This document shows, one piece after another, positions 41,807 to 49,866 of a DNA stretch of 64,000 nucleotides. The notes below the pieces were generated by a model. That model saw nothing but the letters and a program-made list of their open reading frames with translations, was not told where the DNA came from and ran no database searches. The DNA is from Micromonospora echinospora (lineage in GTDB: Bacteria; Actinomycetota; Actinomycetes; Mycobacteriales; Micromonosporaceae), in assembly GCF_014203425.1 (NCBI RefSeq), contig NZ_JACHJC010000001.1:5978001-6042000 (forward strand), in the 5' to 3' direction. Each line of letters opens with the position of its first letter. Position 1 is the first letter of the stretch. The position numbers were made by a program, and so were the translations under genes.

Positions 41807-42764
41807 CCCGCTCCCCCGCCGCCGTCCCCGCCTCTCCCCCGCGATCTTGCACTTGCGGCCCACGAGAAGTCCGGTTCACCCCTTCCGCCCGGGCCCCAAC
41901 TGCAAGATCGTGGGAGCGAGGGCGGGACGGGCGGGGGTGGGACGGGCGAGGGCGGCGGGTGAGGGGCAGGGCGGCCAGGAGCAGGGCCGCGAGGACCGCG
42001 GCGAGCACGGCGGGGCCGGCGGTGTCGAGGGCTCGTACCAGGGTCTGCTGGACCTCGGCGGCGGCGCGGATCACCGGGTCGGTGAAGGCGTCGTACCGGC
42101 CCTCGGCGAGGCGCACCTCGTACCAGCCGTACCAGGCGACGTAACCGCCCGCGACCACGAGCACCAGGCCGCTCAGGCGCGGCGCCCACGCGCCCGCGCC
42201 GCGCAGTCGCGCCACGACCCGGCCGCGCAGCAGCGCCACGGCGAGCGCGGCCACCCCGACCACGAGCGCCATCCCCAGCGCGTACGCCCCGAACAGCGCC
42301 AGCCCGCGCACCGGCGACCCGGCCCGCAGGCTGGTCACCACGATCGCCAGGAACGGCGCGATCGCGCAGCTCAGCGACGTGAGCGCGTACGCCGCGCCGA
42401 ACAGCACCATCGACGGCCAGGTGCGGGTGAGCCGGGGCGCGGCGCGCAGCGGGCGCGGCGCGGGCAGTCGCCGTCCGGCGAGCAGCCAGCACCCGGCCAG
42501 CGTCAGCAGCACGCCGAGCGTGACAGTCAGCCACGGCAGCCGGGGGCGCAGCCAGTCCGCGGCCGGCGCCACGGCCAGCCCGAACGCGCCGAACACCAGC
42601 ACGTACCCGAGGGTGAGCGCGGCCGTCGCGGTGAGCGCGCGGCCGACCGCGCCGCGCCCGTCGGCCACCAGCAACGACAGGTACGCGGGCAGCATCGCGA
42701 AGCCGCACGGGTTGACCGCGCCGAGCATGCCCGCGGTCAGGGCGAGCAGCAGCGCGCCGGTCAT
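41793..42764 (-). CDS. ccdA: CcdA family thiol:disulphide transmembrane electron carrier
   Basis: A 323-residue membrane protein with six or more helices that passes electrons from cytoplasmic thioredoxin to outer thiols. The conserved cysteine motifs are NPCGFAMLP in helix 1 and LSCAIAPFL in helix 4, as in CcdA/DsbD. The last 60 residues, after TRRPRPSHPRPSRPRS, are not family-like: they are encoded by an inverted repeat at 41842-41910 and run into the convergent serS gene. The gene starts four bases inside the end of the TlpA gene (ATGA) and is last in a four-gene redox operon, where TlpA is the obvious electron acceptor. Confidence 0.9.
   Translation of the reverse strand: MTGALLLALTAGMLGAVNPCGFAMLPAYLSLLVADGRGAVGRALTATAALTLGYVLVFGAFGLAVAPAADWLRPRLPWLTVTLGVLLTLAGCWLLAGRRLPAPRPLRAAPRLTRTWPSMVLFGAAYALTSLSCAIAPFLAIVVTSLRAGSPVRGLALFGAYALGMALVVGVAALAVALLRGRVVARLRGAGAWAPRLSGLVLVVAGGYVAWYGWYEVRLAEGRYDAFTDPVIRAAAEVQQTLVRALDTAGPAVLAAVLAALLLAALPLTRRPRPSHPRPSRPRSHDLAVGARAEGVNRTSRGPQVQDRGGEAGTAAGERVSAG
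41842..41910. repeat. Inverted repeat with CGATCTTGCA arms, read as the end of the ccdA gene
   Basis: Arms at 41842-41861 and 41891-41910 match at 18 of 20 positions (left CGATCTTGCACTTGCGGCCC). The right arm of another element near 60216-60236 carries the same 20-base unit with one base changed (CGATCTTGCAGTTGCGGCCC on its complement). The element lies within the last codons of ccdA, so the gene's C-terminal tail comes from repeat DNA. Confidence 0.8.
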
Positions 42765-43354
42765 CCCCGGGCCAGCGTCTCGACCTGCCGGGTCAGCGCC
42801 TCACCGTCCAGGAATCCCTGGTGGACGACCCGGCCGGTTCGGTCCAGGACGACGAACGTGCTCTGCTCGGTCACCTTGAACCGGCGCCACAGCGCGCCCT
42901 TCCGGTCGTCGATCTGGGTCGTGCCGGCCAGGTCGAACTCGGTGACGAAGTCCTTCATCGCCTTCTGCTCGCCGAGCCCGGCGACGCCGACGATCGGGAC
43001 CGTGTCCCGGTAGGCGGGGGCGATCTCGGCCACCGTCCACGCCTGGCTGGCGCAGGTGGCGCACCAGGGCGCCCAGAACCAGAGCAGCACCGGCCGCCCG
43101 GCCAGGTCGGCGGCGGAGAACGCCGTACCGTCGAGGGTCTTGCCGGTGAACGACAGCGTGGCCGGCACCGCGGCCGGTGGCGCGGACGTCGGCCCGCCCG
43201 GCGTCGCGACCGGGGACGCGATGTCCGACGGCGCGGCGGCCGGGGCCGCGGGGGGCACCGCGCCGGCCTCGGGTCCGGCCGCGCAGGCCGTGGCGGCGGC
43301 GAGCGTGGCGGCCAGTACGGCGGCGGTGAGGCGGCTGGCGGCGCGCGGTGGCAT
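42761..43354 (-). CDS. TlpA-like thioredoxin-fold lipoprotein
   Basis: A 197-residue exported thiol-disulphide protein. The signal peptide ends at about Cys24 (LAAATACAAGP), a possible lipobox. An Ala/Pro-rich linker follows to residue 65. The thioredoxin domain has the active site CATC in LLWFWAPWCATCASQAWTVA and continues with GVAGLGEQKAMKDFVTEFDL and STFVVLDRTGRVVHQGFLDG. It is anchored outside the membrane and should be reduced by CcdA, encoded immediately after with overlapping stop and start codons. TlpA/ResA proteins serve cytochrome c maturation or keep other outer thiols reduced. No cytochrome c gene lies nearby, so the target is unknown. Confidence 0.9.
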   Translation of the reverse strand: MPPRAASRLTAAVLAATLAAATACAAGPEAGAVPPAAPAAAPSDIASPVATPGGPTSAPPAAVPATLSFTGKTLDGTAFSAADLAGRPVLLWFWAPWCATCASQAWTVAEIAPAYRDTVPIVGVAGLGEQKAMKDFVTEFDLAGTTQIDDRKGALWRRFKVTEQSTFVVLDRTGRVVHQGFLDGEALTRQVETLARG

Positions 43355-43375
43355 CGGCGGCTCCTGGAGTGGTCG

Positions 43376-44839
43376 CTACTCGGCCCGGACCAGCCGGAGC
43401 GCGAGTTCGGGACAGACCTTTACCGCCTTGAGCGCGCCCTCGCGCAGCCACGTCGGCACCGGGGTGGGCGGGAACGCCGGGTATCCGTTGCCGTCGAGCC
43501 GGATGAAGTCCGGCACCACGTGCGCGCAGAGCCCGTGCCCGTCGCAGCGGGACCAGTCCAGCGTGAGCTTCTGCGGGTTGGCGTCGGGCGCGCCGGGCAG
43601 GCCCATCGTGCCCTTGACCCGCTTGCCGCAGCCCTCGCCGGTGGCGTGCAGCCGCAGGTCGTCGGCGAACACCTCCATGGCGGACAGCGCGAACCGGGCG
43701 GTGCCGTCCGGGTGGCTGCACGCGCCGCGTCCCTTGACGTCGCCAGCCGCGGCCCGGACCAGTTCGACCGGGGCGCTGCCGGAGACCGCGAGGTCGACCG
43801 AGCGGGCCAGGTCGGGCAGGCCCATCTTGCACGGGCCGCACTGCCCGGCGGACTCGCCGGCCAGGTAGCGCACGACCTGGGCGGCCTCCCCGAGCGGGCA
43901 GGTGTCGGCGCCGAGCGGCACGATGATGCCGGCGCCGAGCGTGCCACCCACTGCGGTGAGCCCCTTGCGGGACACCTCGGCCCGGTCCGCCGCCGCCGCG
44001 GTGATCCACTTTCCGTGGTAGCCGCCCATCAGGATGCCGGGGCCGGGCGGGACCTCGCACAGGTCGAGGATCTCGCGCAGCGGGGTGCCCGCGGCGCACT
44101 CCACCACGGCGGGCCGCTTCGCCGACCCGGTGACGGTGAGCAGCACCGTGCCCGGCTCGTCGTCGGTGCCGAGCGCGGCGTACTCGTACGGGCCGATGCG
44201 GGCGGCGACGGCGAGCTGGGAGTACGTCTCGGCGTTCGACAGCAGCGTGGGCAGCCCGCCGACGCCGGAGTCGCTGGAGCGCTTCTTGGTGCCGGGCGGG
44301 ATGTGCGGAAGGCCGTTGATGCCGTTGACGAGCGCGCCGCCCTCGCCGGAGATGAACCGGTGCGGCACCGTGACGATGGTGGTCGGCACCGGCATCCGCC
44401 GTTCCTGCAACGCCTCGGCCAGCGAGGGCCGACCCACGTCGTCGTCGGCGACGCCGATGACGATCTCCTCCGCGTCCAGCGCGAACGCGGCCAGCGCGGC
44501 GCCGTCCAGGATCAGGTGCGGGGCGCGAGTGAGCAGCACCTTGTCCTTCCAGCTCGCCGGTTCCCCCTCGGTGGCGTTGACCACCACCACGGCGGAGAGG
44601 TCCTGCCGCTCGCAGGACTCCAGCACCGCGCGCAGCTTGCGGGCGAACGGGAAACCCGCGCCGCCCTTGCCCTTGAGGTCGATCGCCTCGGCGAGCCGCA
44701 GCAGCGCCGCCGGTTCCATCGGGCCGATCGGGCCGTGCACCTCCTCGTGGGCGAGCAGGTCGAGCCGGCCGAACTCGGCGAAGCCGGCGGTCAGGCGGGG
44801 CTCGCCGACGCAGGCTACCGGCGGGACGGTCCGCGTCAC
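43376..44839 (-). CDS. NuoF-like NADH dehydrogenase subunit fused to a single-cluster ferredoxin
   Basis: A 487-residue electron-input protein. The NuoF-like part (residues 1-400) has the FMN/NADH glycine-rich site KGKGGAGFPFARKL near residue 57, the SLBB-type middle region, and the [4Fe-4S] site ESAGQCGPCKMGLPDLA with GRGACSHPDG. The C-terminal 80 residues look like a single-cluster ferredoxin: DWSRCDGHGLCAHVVPDFI and later VKVCPELALRLV. The other complex I subunits are not encoded here. The stop is 21 bases before the TlpA gene and its start overlaps the end of the membrane protein gene (44836-44839). It should take electrons from NADH and hand them to the membrane partner. Confidence 0.9.
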   Translation of the reverse strand: MTRTVPPVACVGEPRLTAGFAEFGRLDLLAHEEVHGPIGPMEPAALLRLAEAIDLKGKGGAGFPFARKLRAVLESCERQDLSAVVVVNATEGEPASWKDKVLLTRAPHLILDGAALAAFALDAEEIVIGVADDDVGRPSLAEALQERRMPVPTTIVTVPHRFISGEGGALVNGINGLPHIPPGTKKRSSDSGVGGLPTLLSNAETYSQLAVAARIGPYEYAALGTDDEPGTVLLTVTGSAKRPAVVECAAGTPLREILDLCEVPPGPGILMGGYHGKWITAAAADRAEVSRKGLTAVGGTLGAGIIVPLGADTCPLGEAAQVVRYLAGESAGQCGPCKMGLPDLARSVDLAVSGSAPVELVRAAAGDVKGRGACSHPDGTARFALSAMEVFADDLRLHATGEGCGKRVKGTMGLPGAPDANPQKLTLDWSRCDGHGLCAHVVPDFIRLDGNGYPAFPPTPVPTWLREGALKAVKVCPELALRLVRAE

Positions 44840-46536
44840 CGGGCCTCACCCCGCAGCCCGGCCCAGTACGCCCCGTCGACCGCGTCCGCGTCGGCCCGCT
44901 TGCGACGAGACCGGCTGTCCTTGCCGGCCCGCATGGCGCGGCGGGAGGCGAGGTCGACAAGCGTCGGGGTGTCGTCCACGAACGCCTCGTCGGCGTCGTA
45001 GCGGGCCGGCGGGCGCCAGTAGTCCGGCTCCTCCGGCACGTCCTCCTCGTCCCGGTAGCGCCGGCCGGACCCGCTGAGCGGCTCCGCCGACATCGGGGTG
45101 CCGGAGATCGGCCCGGCCGAGATCGGCTCACCGGAGACCGGGCGGGTCTCCCAGCGGCGCGGGCTGTCCCACGGCTCCTCCGCCTCGTTGCCGACACGCG
45201 GCGGCGCGGAGTAGCGGGCCACCTCGGCCGGGCTGGCGTAGCGGCTGCTGTCCGGCGGGGCGGAGTGGCGGCCGCCGGTGTCCGGGGGCGCGGAGTGGCG
45301 GCCACCGCTCTCCGGCGGCGCCGAGTAGCGGGCGGCTACGTCCTCGTCGGCCCGGGAGCGGCGACCGGCCCGTTCCTCGTCCAGCCGGGACCGGCGGCTC
45401 ACCCGCTCCTCCTCGGTCCGGGACCGGCGGCCCGCCGGCTCCTCGCCGGACCGGCGACGACGGCGGGACCGTTCGCCGTCGGACCGGCGTGCCGGCACCA
45501 GTTCCTCGTCCCGGTCGAGGAGGACCGGCTCGCGCTCCTCCTCGCGTACCCGGACGGCGACCCGCTCCTCGTCGCGGCGGCGGGCGGCGGCCGCACGGAC
45601 CGGTTCGCGCAGCGACCCGGGTTCCGGCACCACGGGTACGGCGAACCGCTCGGGGTCGCGCCGCCGGGCGGTGCCGGCCGGCGCGGTCCAGGTGGCGGTC
45701 GCCTCGGCCCAGCGGCCCCGGCCGGCGCCGCTGTCCTCCTTGGTGGTGGCCTTCTTGCGGGTGATCGCGGCGAACACGCCGGTCCGCTCCTCGCCCTTGC
45801 CGGCCATGGCCTTGTTGAGCGCGGCGGCCTGATGCTGTTCCCGGCTGCGCTTGCCCAGGTGGACGGAGAGCCGCACCATCAGCGCCAGCACCACGGCCAG
45901 CACGCAGGCGAGGTAGCTGAGCAGCACCCAGGTCGCCGCGGGCCGGCCGGCGTTGAGGCCGTGCACCAGCGCGAACGGCCAGGACACGTAGGCCATCGAG
46001 TGCAGTGCCCGCCAGAACCACTTGGGACCGACTCCGGCGAACCGGACCCGGACGATTCCGGTCCAGAGCACGCCCACCATCAGCAGCGCGGCGACTGTGC
46101 CCAGTCCGACGTAGAGGCCGGTGCCGCCGATGAACGGCACCACCGCGTCGGTGGGGCCGGCCCGGCCGATCGCCACCTTGGTGATGACGTGGAAGACCAG
46201 TCCGGCCACGCCGAGCACGCCGGTGGCGCGGTGCGCCGACTGGAGCAGCACGCGGTGCCGGATGAGCAGCACCAGGCGGTCGGTGGCGAGCAGGCCCAGC
46301 ATCACGGTGATGCTGAGCGCGACCAGGGCGACCACCCCGGCGAAGAACTCGGTGAAGAAGAATCCGTACGAGTACATGAGCCCGCCGGCACCGGCCAGCT
46401 CCACTCCGGCCCACGCGAGGCCGAGCGCGGAAGCGGTCAGCGCCGCGATCGCGGACTTCGACATGGTCCGGACACCACGGCTGCTGGTGGTGGTCCGGAC
46501 GGTCGTCGTCTTCTCGTTCTGCTGTGCCCGGGCCAT
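44836..46536 (-). CDS. Ferric reductase-like heme membrane protein with a long charged C-terminal tail
   Basis: A 566-residue protein. About six transmembrane helices lie in residues 25-215, in the arrangement of ferric reductase/YedZ-like heme b proteins: histidines in LLIRHRVLLQSAHRATGVLG, LVFHVITKVA, ALHSMAYVSWPFALVHGLN are candidate heme ligands. The rest, about 330 residues, is predicted to be cytoplasmic, disordered and rich in Arg/Glu/Asp. It contains 11-residue repeats (GRRSRTEEERV, SRRSRLDEERA, GRRSRADEDVA), then four SAPP(E/D) repeats. The start is ATG 46536 after GAGGAG; longer starts at 46590 are possible. It is first in the redox operon and overlaps the NuoF gene, the likely electron donor. 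Confidence 0.85.
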   Translation of the reverse strand: MARAQQNEKTTTVRTTTSSRGVRTMSKSAIAALTASALGLAWAGVELAGAGGLMYSYGFFFTEFFAGVVALVALSITVMLGLLATDRLVLLIRHRVLLQSAHRATGVLGVAGLVFHVITKVAIGRAGPTDAVVPFIGGTGLYVGLGTVAALLMVGVLWTGIVRVRFAGVGPKWFWRALHSMAYVSWPFALVHGLNAGRPAATWVLLSYLACVLAVVLALMVRLSVHLGKRSREQHQAAALNKAMAGKGEERTGVFAAITRKKATTKEDSGAGRGRWAEATATWTAPAGTARRRDPERFAVPVVPEPGSLREPVRAAAARRRDEERVAVRVREEEREPVLLDRDEELVPARRSDGERSRRRRRSGEEPAGRRSRTEEERVSRRSRLDEERAGRRSRADEDVAARYSAPPESGGRHSAPPDTGGRHSAPPDSSRYASPAEVARYSAPPRVGNEAEEPWDSPRRWETRPVSGEPISAGPISGTPMSAEPLSGSGRRYRDEEDVPEEPDYWRPPARYDADEAFVDDTPTLVDLASRRAMRAGKDSRSRRKRADADAVDGAYWAGLRGEAR

Positions 46537-46710
46537 CTGCTCCTCGATCGTCTCACGGCGGCGCCCCCACCGACCGACCCTGCTCCCCACTCAGGTACGG
46601 AGCGACGGCGCGGACGGATCACCTCCGGTGGCGAATTTCTCGGCGGGTTTTTCGAACCGTCCGCACCGGACGCGCGTGTAGCGCCTGACGCAACGACGAA
46701 TGCGCATGCG

Positions 46711-46739
46711 TTGACAGTCCTTGCAACATTCTCGTAACC
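46711..46739 (+). promoter_or_regulatory. Candidate promoter and operator of the amylase gene
   Basis: TTGACA at 46711 is a good -35 box, with a weak -10 (GTAACC) 17 bases later. Between and after these are TTGCAA-type motifs (CCTTGCAACATT, CCTTGCCGCAAAA and GGGCTGCAAG). They resemble sites of LacI-type maltose/amylase regulators in Streptomyces. The call is an inference from position and motif. Confidence 0.4.
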
Positions 46740-46828
46740 TTGCCGCAAAATTTCAGCGCGGGCTGCAAGAAGCCAGCACTGAGACAGGCTCCACTCCCCC
46801 GCACCCCCGCACCCCCGCAGGAGTCCTG

Positions 46829-48274
46829 ATGCACCGACGCCGATTCCGCGCCGCGGCGCTCGCCCTGGGCCTGGCCGCGAGCCTGCTCGTCCCGATCACG
46901 GCGGCGGCTCCCCCGGCCACCGCCGCCACCCCGGGCGCCAAAAAGGTCATCGTCCAGCTCTTCGAGTGGAACTGGACCTCGGTGGCCGCCGAGTGCACCA
47001 GCACGCTGGGCCCGAAGGGCTACGGCTACGTGCAGGTGTCCCCGCCCCAGGAACACGTCAACAGCAGCCAGTGGTGGGTGTCCTACCAGCCGGTCAGCTA
47101 CCGGATCGAGTCCCGCAAGGGCACCCGCGCGCAGTTCCAGTCCATGGTGAACACGTGCCACGCGGCGGGCGTGAAGGTGATCGTCGACGCCGTGGTCAAC
47201 CACATGTCCGGCCAGGAGAACGGCGGCACCGGCTGGGCCGGCTCGTCGTACGGCCACTACAACTACCCCGGCGTCTACTCGGCGCAGGACTTCCACTACT
47301 GCGGGCGCAACGGCAACAACGACATCGCCAACTACAACGACCGGTACGAGGTGCAGAACTGCGAGCTGGTCAACCTCGCCGACCTCAAGACCGAGTCGGA
47401 GTACGTGCGCGGCCGGCTCGCCGCGTACCTCAACGACCTGCTCTCCCTCGGCGTCGACGGTTTCCGGCTGGACGGCAGCAAGCACATGCCGGCCGCCGAC
47501 ATCGCCGCGATCAAGGCCAAGCTGAACCGCAGTGCGTACCTGGTGCAGGAGGTCATCTACGGCGCTGGTGAGCCGATCCAGCCGACCGAGTACACCGGCA
47601 ACGGTGACGTGCACGAGTTCCGGTACGGCAAGGACCTGGCCCGGCTGTTCAACAACGAGCGGCTGGCGTACCTGAGGAACTTCGGCGAGTCCTGGGGCTA
47701 CCTGTCGAGCGCGAAGGCGGTGGTCTTCACCGACAACCACGACACCCAGCGCGAGGGCGGCGTGCTCACCTACCGCGACCGCGGCACGTACGCGCTGGCG
47801 AACGCGTTCATGCTGGCCTGGCCGTACGGCACGCCGGCGGTGATGTCGAGCTTCACCTACAGCGGCCGGGACCAGGGTCCGCCCGCCGACGGCAGCAACC
47901 GGATCACCAACGTCACCTGCTACTCGGGCTGGGAGTGCGAGCACCGCTGGCCGGTCATCGCCAACATGGTCGGCTTCCGTAACGCCACCGAGGGCGCCGG
48001 GGTCTCCAACTGGTACGACAACGGCTACCAGCACATCGCGTTCAGCCGTACCGGCAAGGGCTACCTGACGATCAACGACGAGGGCACCGCGGTGAACGGG
48101 CGCTCGTACTACACCGGGCTGCCGGCGGGCCGCTACTGCGACGTCGTCCACGGCACGTTCAGCAACGGCTCGTGCAGCGGGCCGGTGATCACCGTGGACT
48201 CGTCCGGCTGGTTCGCCGCGAACGTCCCCGCCCACGACGCGATCGCCATCCACATCGGCGCGAAGCTGAGCTGA
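46829..48274 (+). CDS. Secreted alpha-amylase (GH13)
   Basis: A 481-residue exported starch hydrolase. Residues 1-33 are a signal peptide ending PPATAAT. The catalytic barrel has all three family carboxylates: nucleophile Asp in GVDGFRLDGSKHMP, acid/base Glu in AYLVQEVIYGAGE and the transition-state Asp in FTDNHDTQRE. The calcium-site region VIVDAVVNHMSGQ is present. A C-terminal beta domain (residues from about 400) ends the chain, and no starch-binding module is appended. GCAGGAG precedes ATG 46829. It has its own promoter region with TTGCAA-like repeats and a strong terminator at 48289-48326. Confidence 0.95.
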   Translation: MHRRRFRAAALALGLAASLLVPITAAAPPATAATPGAKKVIVQLFEWNWTSVAAECTSTLGPKGYGYVQVSPPQEHVNSSQWWVSYQPVSYRIESRKGTRAQFQSMVNTCHAAGVKVIVDAVVNHMSGQENGGTGWAGSSYGHYNYPGVYSAQDFHYCGRNGNNDIANYNDRYEVQNCELVNLADLKTESEYVRGRLAAYLNDLLSLGVDGFRLDGSKHMPAADIAAIKAKLNRSAYLVQEVIYGAGEPIQPTEYTGNGDVHEFRYGKDLARLFNNERLAYLRNFGESWGYLSSAKAVVFTDNHDTQREGGVLTYRDRGTYALANAFMLAWPYGTPAVMSSFTYSGRDQGPPADGSNRITNVTCYSGWECEHRWPVIANMVGFRNATEGAGVSNWYDNGYQHIAFSRTGKGYLTINDEGTAVNGRSYYTGLPAGRYCDVVHGTFSNGSCSGPVITVDSSGWFAANVPAHDAIAIHIGAKLS

Positions 48275-48288
48275 GCCACCCGCACCGC

Positions 48289-48326
48289 GAAGCCCCCGTA
48301 CCCGTAGTACCGGGTACGGGGGCTTC
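48289..48326 (+). terminator. Terminator after the alpha-amylase gene
   Basis: Perfect 16-base arms GAAGCCCCCGTACCCG and CGGGTACGGGGGCTTC enclose TAGTAC, starting 15 bases after the amylase stop. It lies immediately before the L,D-transpeptidase gene, which therefore has its own start of transcription. Confidence 0.88.
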
Positions 48327-48347
48327 CGGTCAGTTACAGTCAGTTTT

Positions 48348-49238
48348 GTGCTGTTCGACCGGTTTGCCACGCGCCGGCCTCCCGGCTGGCTGATCGCCGC
48401 GCTCGCCGTACCGCTGCTGCTCGTCACCGCGCTGCTGGTCGGCCGCGCGCTCACCGTCACGCCCGCGCGCCCGTCCGCGCCGGTCGCCGCCGCGCCTTCG
48501 GCCACGACCGCCGCGCCGAGCCCGTCGCCGTACGAGTCGGTGCCGCCCGCCGCGCCCCCGCCGGACGACCTGCCGGTGGTCACCTACGACCCGGCGCCGC
48601 GCGGCTTCCCGCCCGACCCGGACCCGGCCGACACCCGCCCGCTCAGCGAAGGGCTGCGCCCGAACCGGAACGTGGCCGCGTACGACGCGCCGGGCGGCCG
48701 TCCGCTGGCCTTCCTCGCGCCGACCATCAGCGGCGTACGGCTCACCGTGCCGATCGTCGAACGCCGCTCCGGCTGGACCGCCGTGCTGCTCCCGTCGGCA
48801 AACCGCACCATCGCCTGGCTGCCCTCGGGCGGCTGGACCACTGTGGCGCTGCGCGACCAGATCGTGGTGGAACGGCGCACCCACCGGCTCACCTGGCAGC
48901 GGGACGGGCGCGCGATGCGCACCTGGCCGGTCAGCCTCGGCATGTCCGGCCAGCTCACCCCGCTGGGCCGCACGTTCGTGCTGGGCCGCACCCCGCCCCC
49001 GGAGGCCGTCTACGGCGGCGTCGACATCTTCGCCCTCGGCGCGATCCCCGACGACCCGGACGCGGTGCCGACCGGCCTGCGCGGGGCCCACATCGGACTG
49101 CACAGCTGGCACAACGACGACACGCTCGGCAGGAACGTCACGAACGGCTGCATCCGGCTGACCCGCAGCGCCCAGCGCCTGCTCCTGACCGAGGTCGAGC
49201 CGGGCACCGCCTTCGTGGTTGTCGACCGCCTGCCCTGA
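48348..49238 (+). CDS. L,D-transpeptidase (YkuD domain), membrane-anchored
   Basis: A 296-residue cell-wall enzyme that forms 3-3 cross-links or attaches proteins to peptidoglycan. A transmembrane anchor lies near residues 13-35 (GWLIAALAVPLLLVTALLVG), followed by an Ala/Pro/Ser linker. An SH3-like part (SGWTAVLLPSANRTIAWLP) precedes the YkuD domain from residue 165. The catalytic motif HxxxxxxxxxxxNGCIR is HIGLHSWHN ... RNVTNGCIRLTRSA, with the Cys near residue 268. The start is GTG 48348, 22 bases after the amylase terminator; a ribosome binding site is not obvious. Confidence 0.9.
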   Translation: MLFDRFATRRPPGWLIAALAVPLLLVTALLVGRALTVTPARPSAPVAAAPSATTAAPSPSPYESVPPAAPPPDDLPVVTYDPAPRGFPPDPDPADTRPLSEGLRPNRNVAAYDAPGGRPLAFLAPTISGVRLTVPIVERRSGWTAVLLPSANRTIAWLPSGGWTTVALRDQIVVERRTHRLTWQRDGRAMRTWPVSLGMSGQLTPLGRTFVLGRTPPPEAVYGGVDIFALGAIPDDPDAVPTGLRGAHIGLHSWHNDDTLGRNVTNGCIRLTRSAQRLLLTEVEPGTAFVVVDRLP

Positions 49239-49245
49239 GTCGGGC

Positions 49246-49866
49246 TCAGCCCAGCAGCCAGCCGTTCGCCTCGGCCACCCGCACGGCGTCGGCCCGGTTA
49301 CGGGCGCCGGTCTTGCCGATCGCGGCGGAGAGATGATTGCGAACAGTCCCCTCGGACAGGTGCAACGTCGCCGCCAGCTCGGCCACCGTGCCGCCACCAC
49401 GCGCCGTACGCAGCACCTCGGTCTCCCGCTCGGTGAGCGGGCTCGGCCCGGTGGCCAGCGTCTCGGCGGCGAGCGCCGGGTCGACCACCCGCAGCCCGGC
49501 GTGCACCCGCCGGACCGCGTCGGCGAGCTGCCGGGCCGGGGTGTCCTTGACCACGAAGCCGTTCGCGCCAGCCTCCATCGCCCGGCGCAGGTAGCCGGGA
49601 CGGCCGAACGTGGTCACCACCAGCACCCGGCAGGACGGCAGCGCGGCCCGCAGCGCGGCGGTGGCGGCCACCCCGTCCAGGCCCGGCATCTCCACGTCGA
49701 GCAACGCCAAGTCCGGGCCAGCGCGCAGCGCCTCCGGCACCACCTCGTCGCCGCGGCTCACCTCGGCCACCACCGTCAGGTCCGGCTCCAGCGACAGCAG
49801 CGCCGCCAGCGCGCCCCGGACCAGCGCCTGGTCGTCGGCGAGCAGCAGCCTGATCGGCTCGGTCAC
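49246..49866 (-). CDS. NarL/LuxR family response regulator, DesR-like
   Basis: A 206-residue two-component regulator. The receiver domain has the acidic pair ADD at residue 10-12, the phosphoacceptor aspartate in LALLDVEMPGLDG, and the Thr/Lys switch in VVTTFGRPG and FVVKDTPARQ. The C-terminal HTH is ELAATLHLSEGTVRNHLSAA, giving the NarL type. Its gene overlaps the histidine kinase gene by four bases (ATGA). It probably controls the ABC exporter genes that precede the pair, in the actinobacterial DesKR-ABC arrangement. Confidence 0.92.
   Translation of the reverse strand: MTEPIRLLLADDQALVRGALAALLSLEPDLTVVAEVSRGDEVVPEALRAGPDLALLDVEMPGLDGVAATAALRAALPSCRVLVVTTFGRPGYLRRAMEAGANGFVVKDTPARQLADAVRRVHAGLRVVDPALAAETLATGPSPLTERETEVLRTARGGGTVAELAATLHLSEGTVRNHLSAAIGKTGARNRADAVRVAEANGWLLG

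Noticed and set aside
45295..45440. DNA-level tandem repeat as a mobile element in the heme-protein gene
   Set aside because: The repetition follows the protein repeat (11 residues) and codon use of the gene, so it is better explained as an internal protein repeat.
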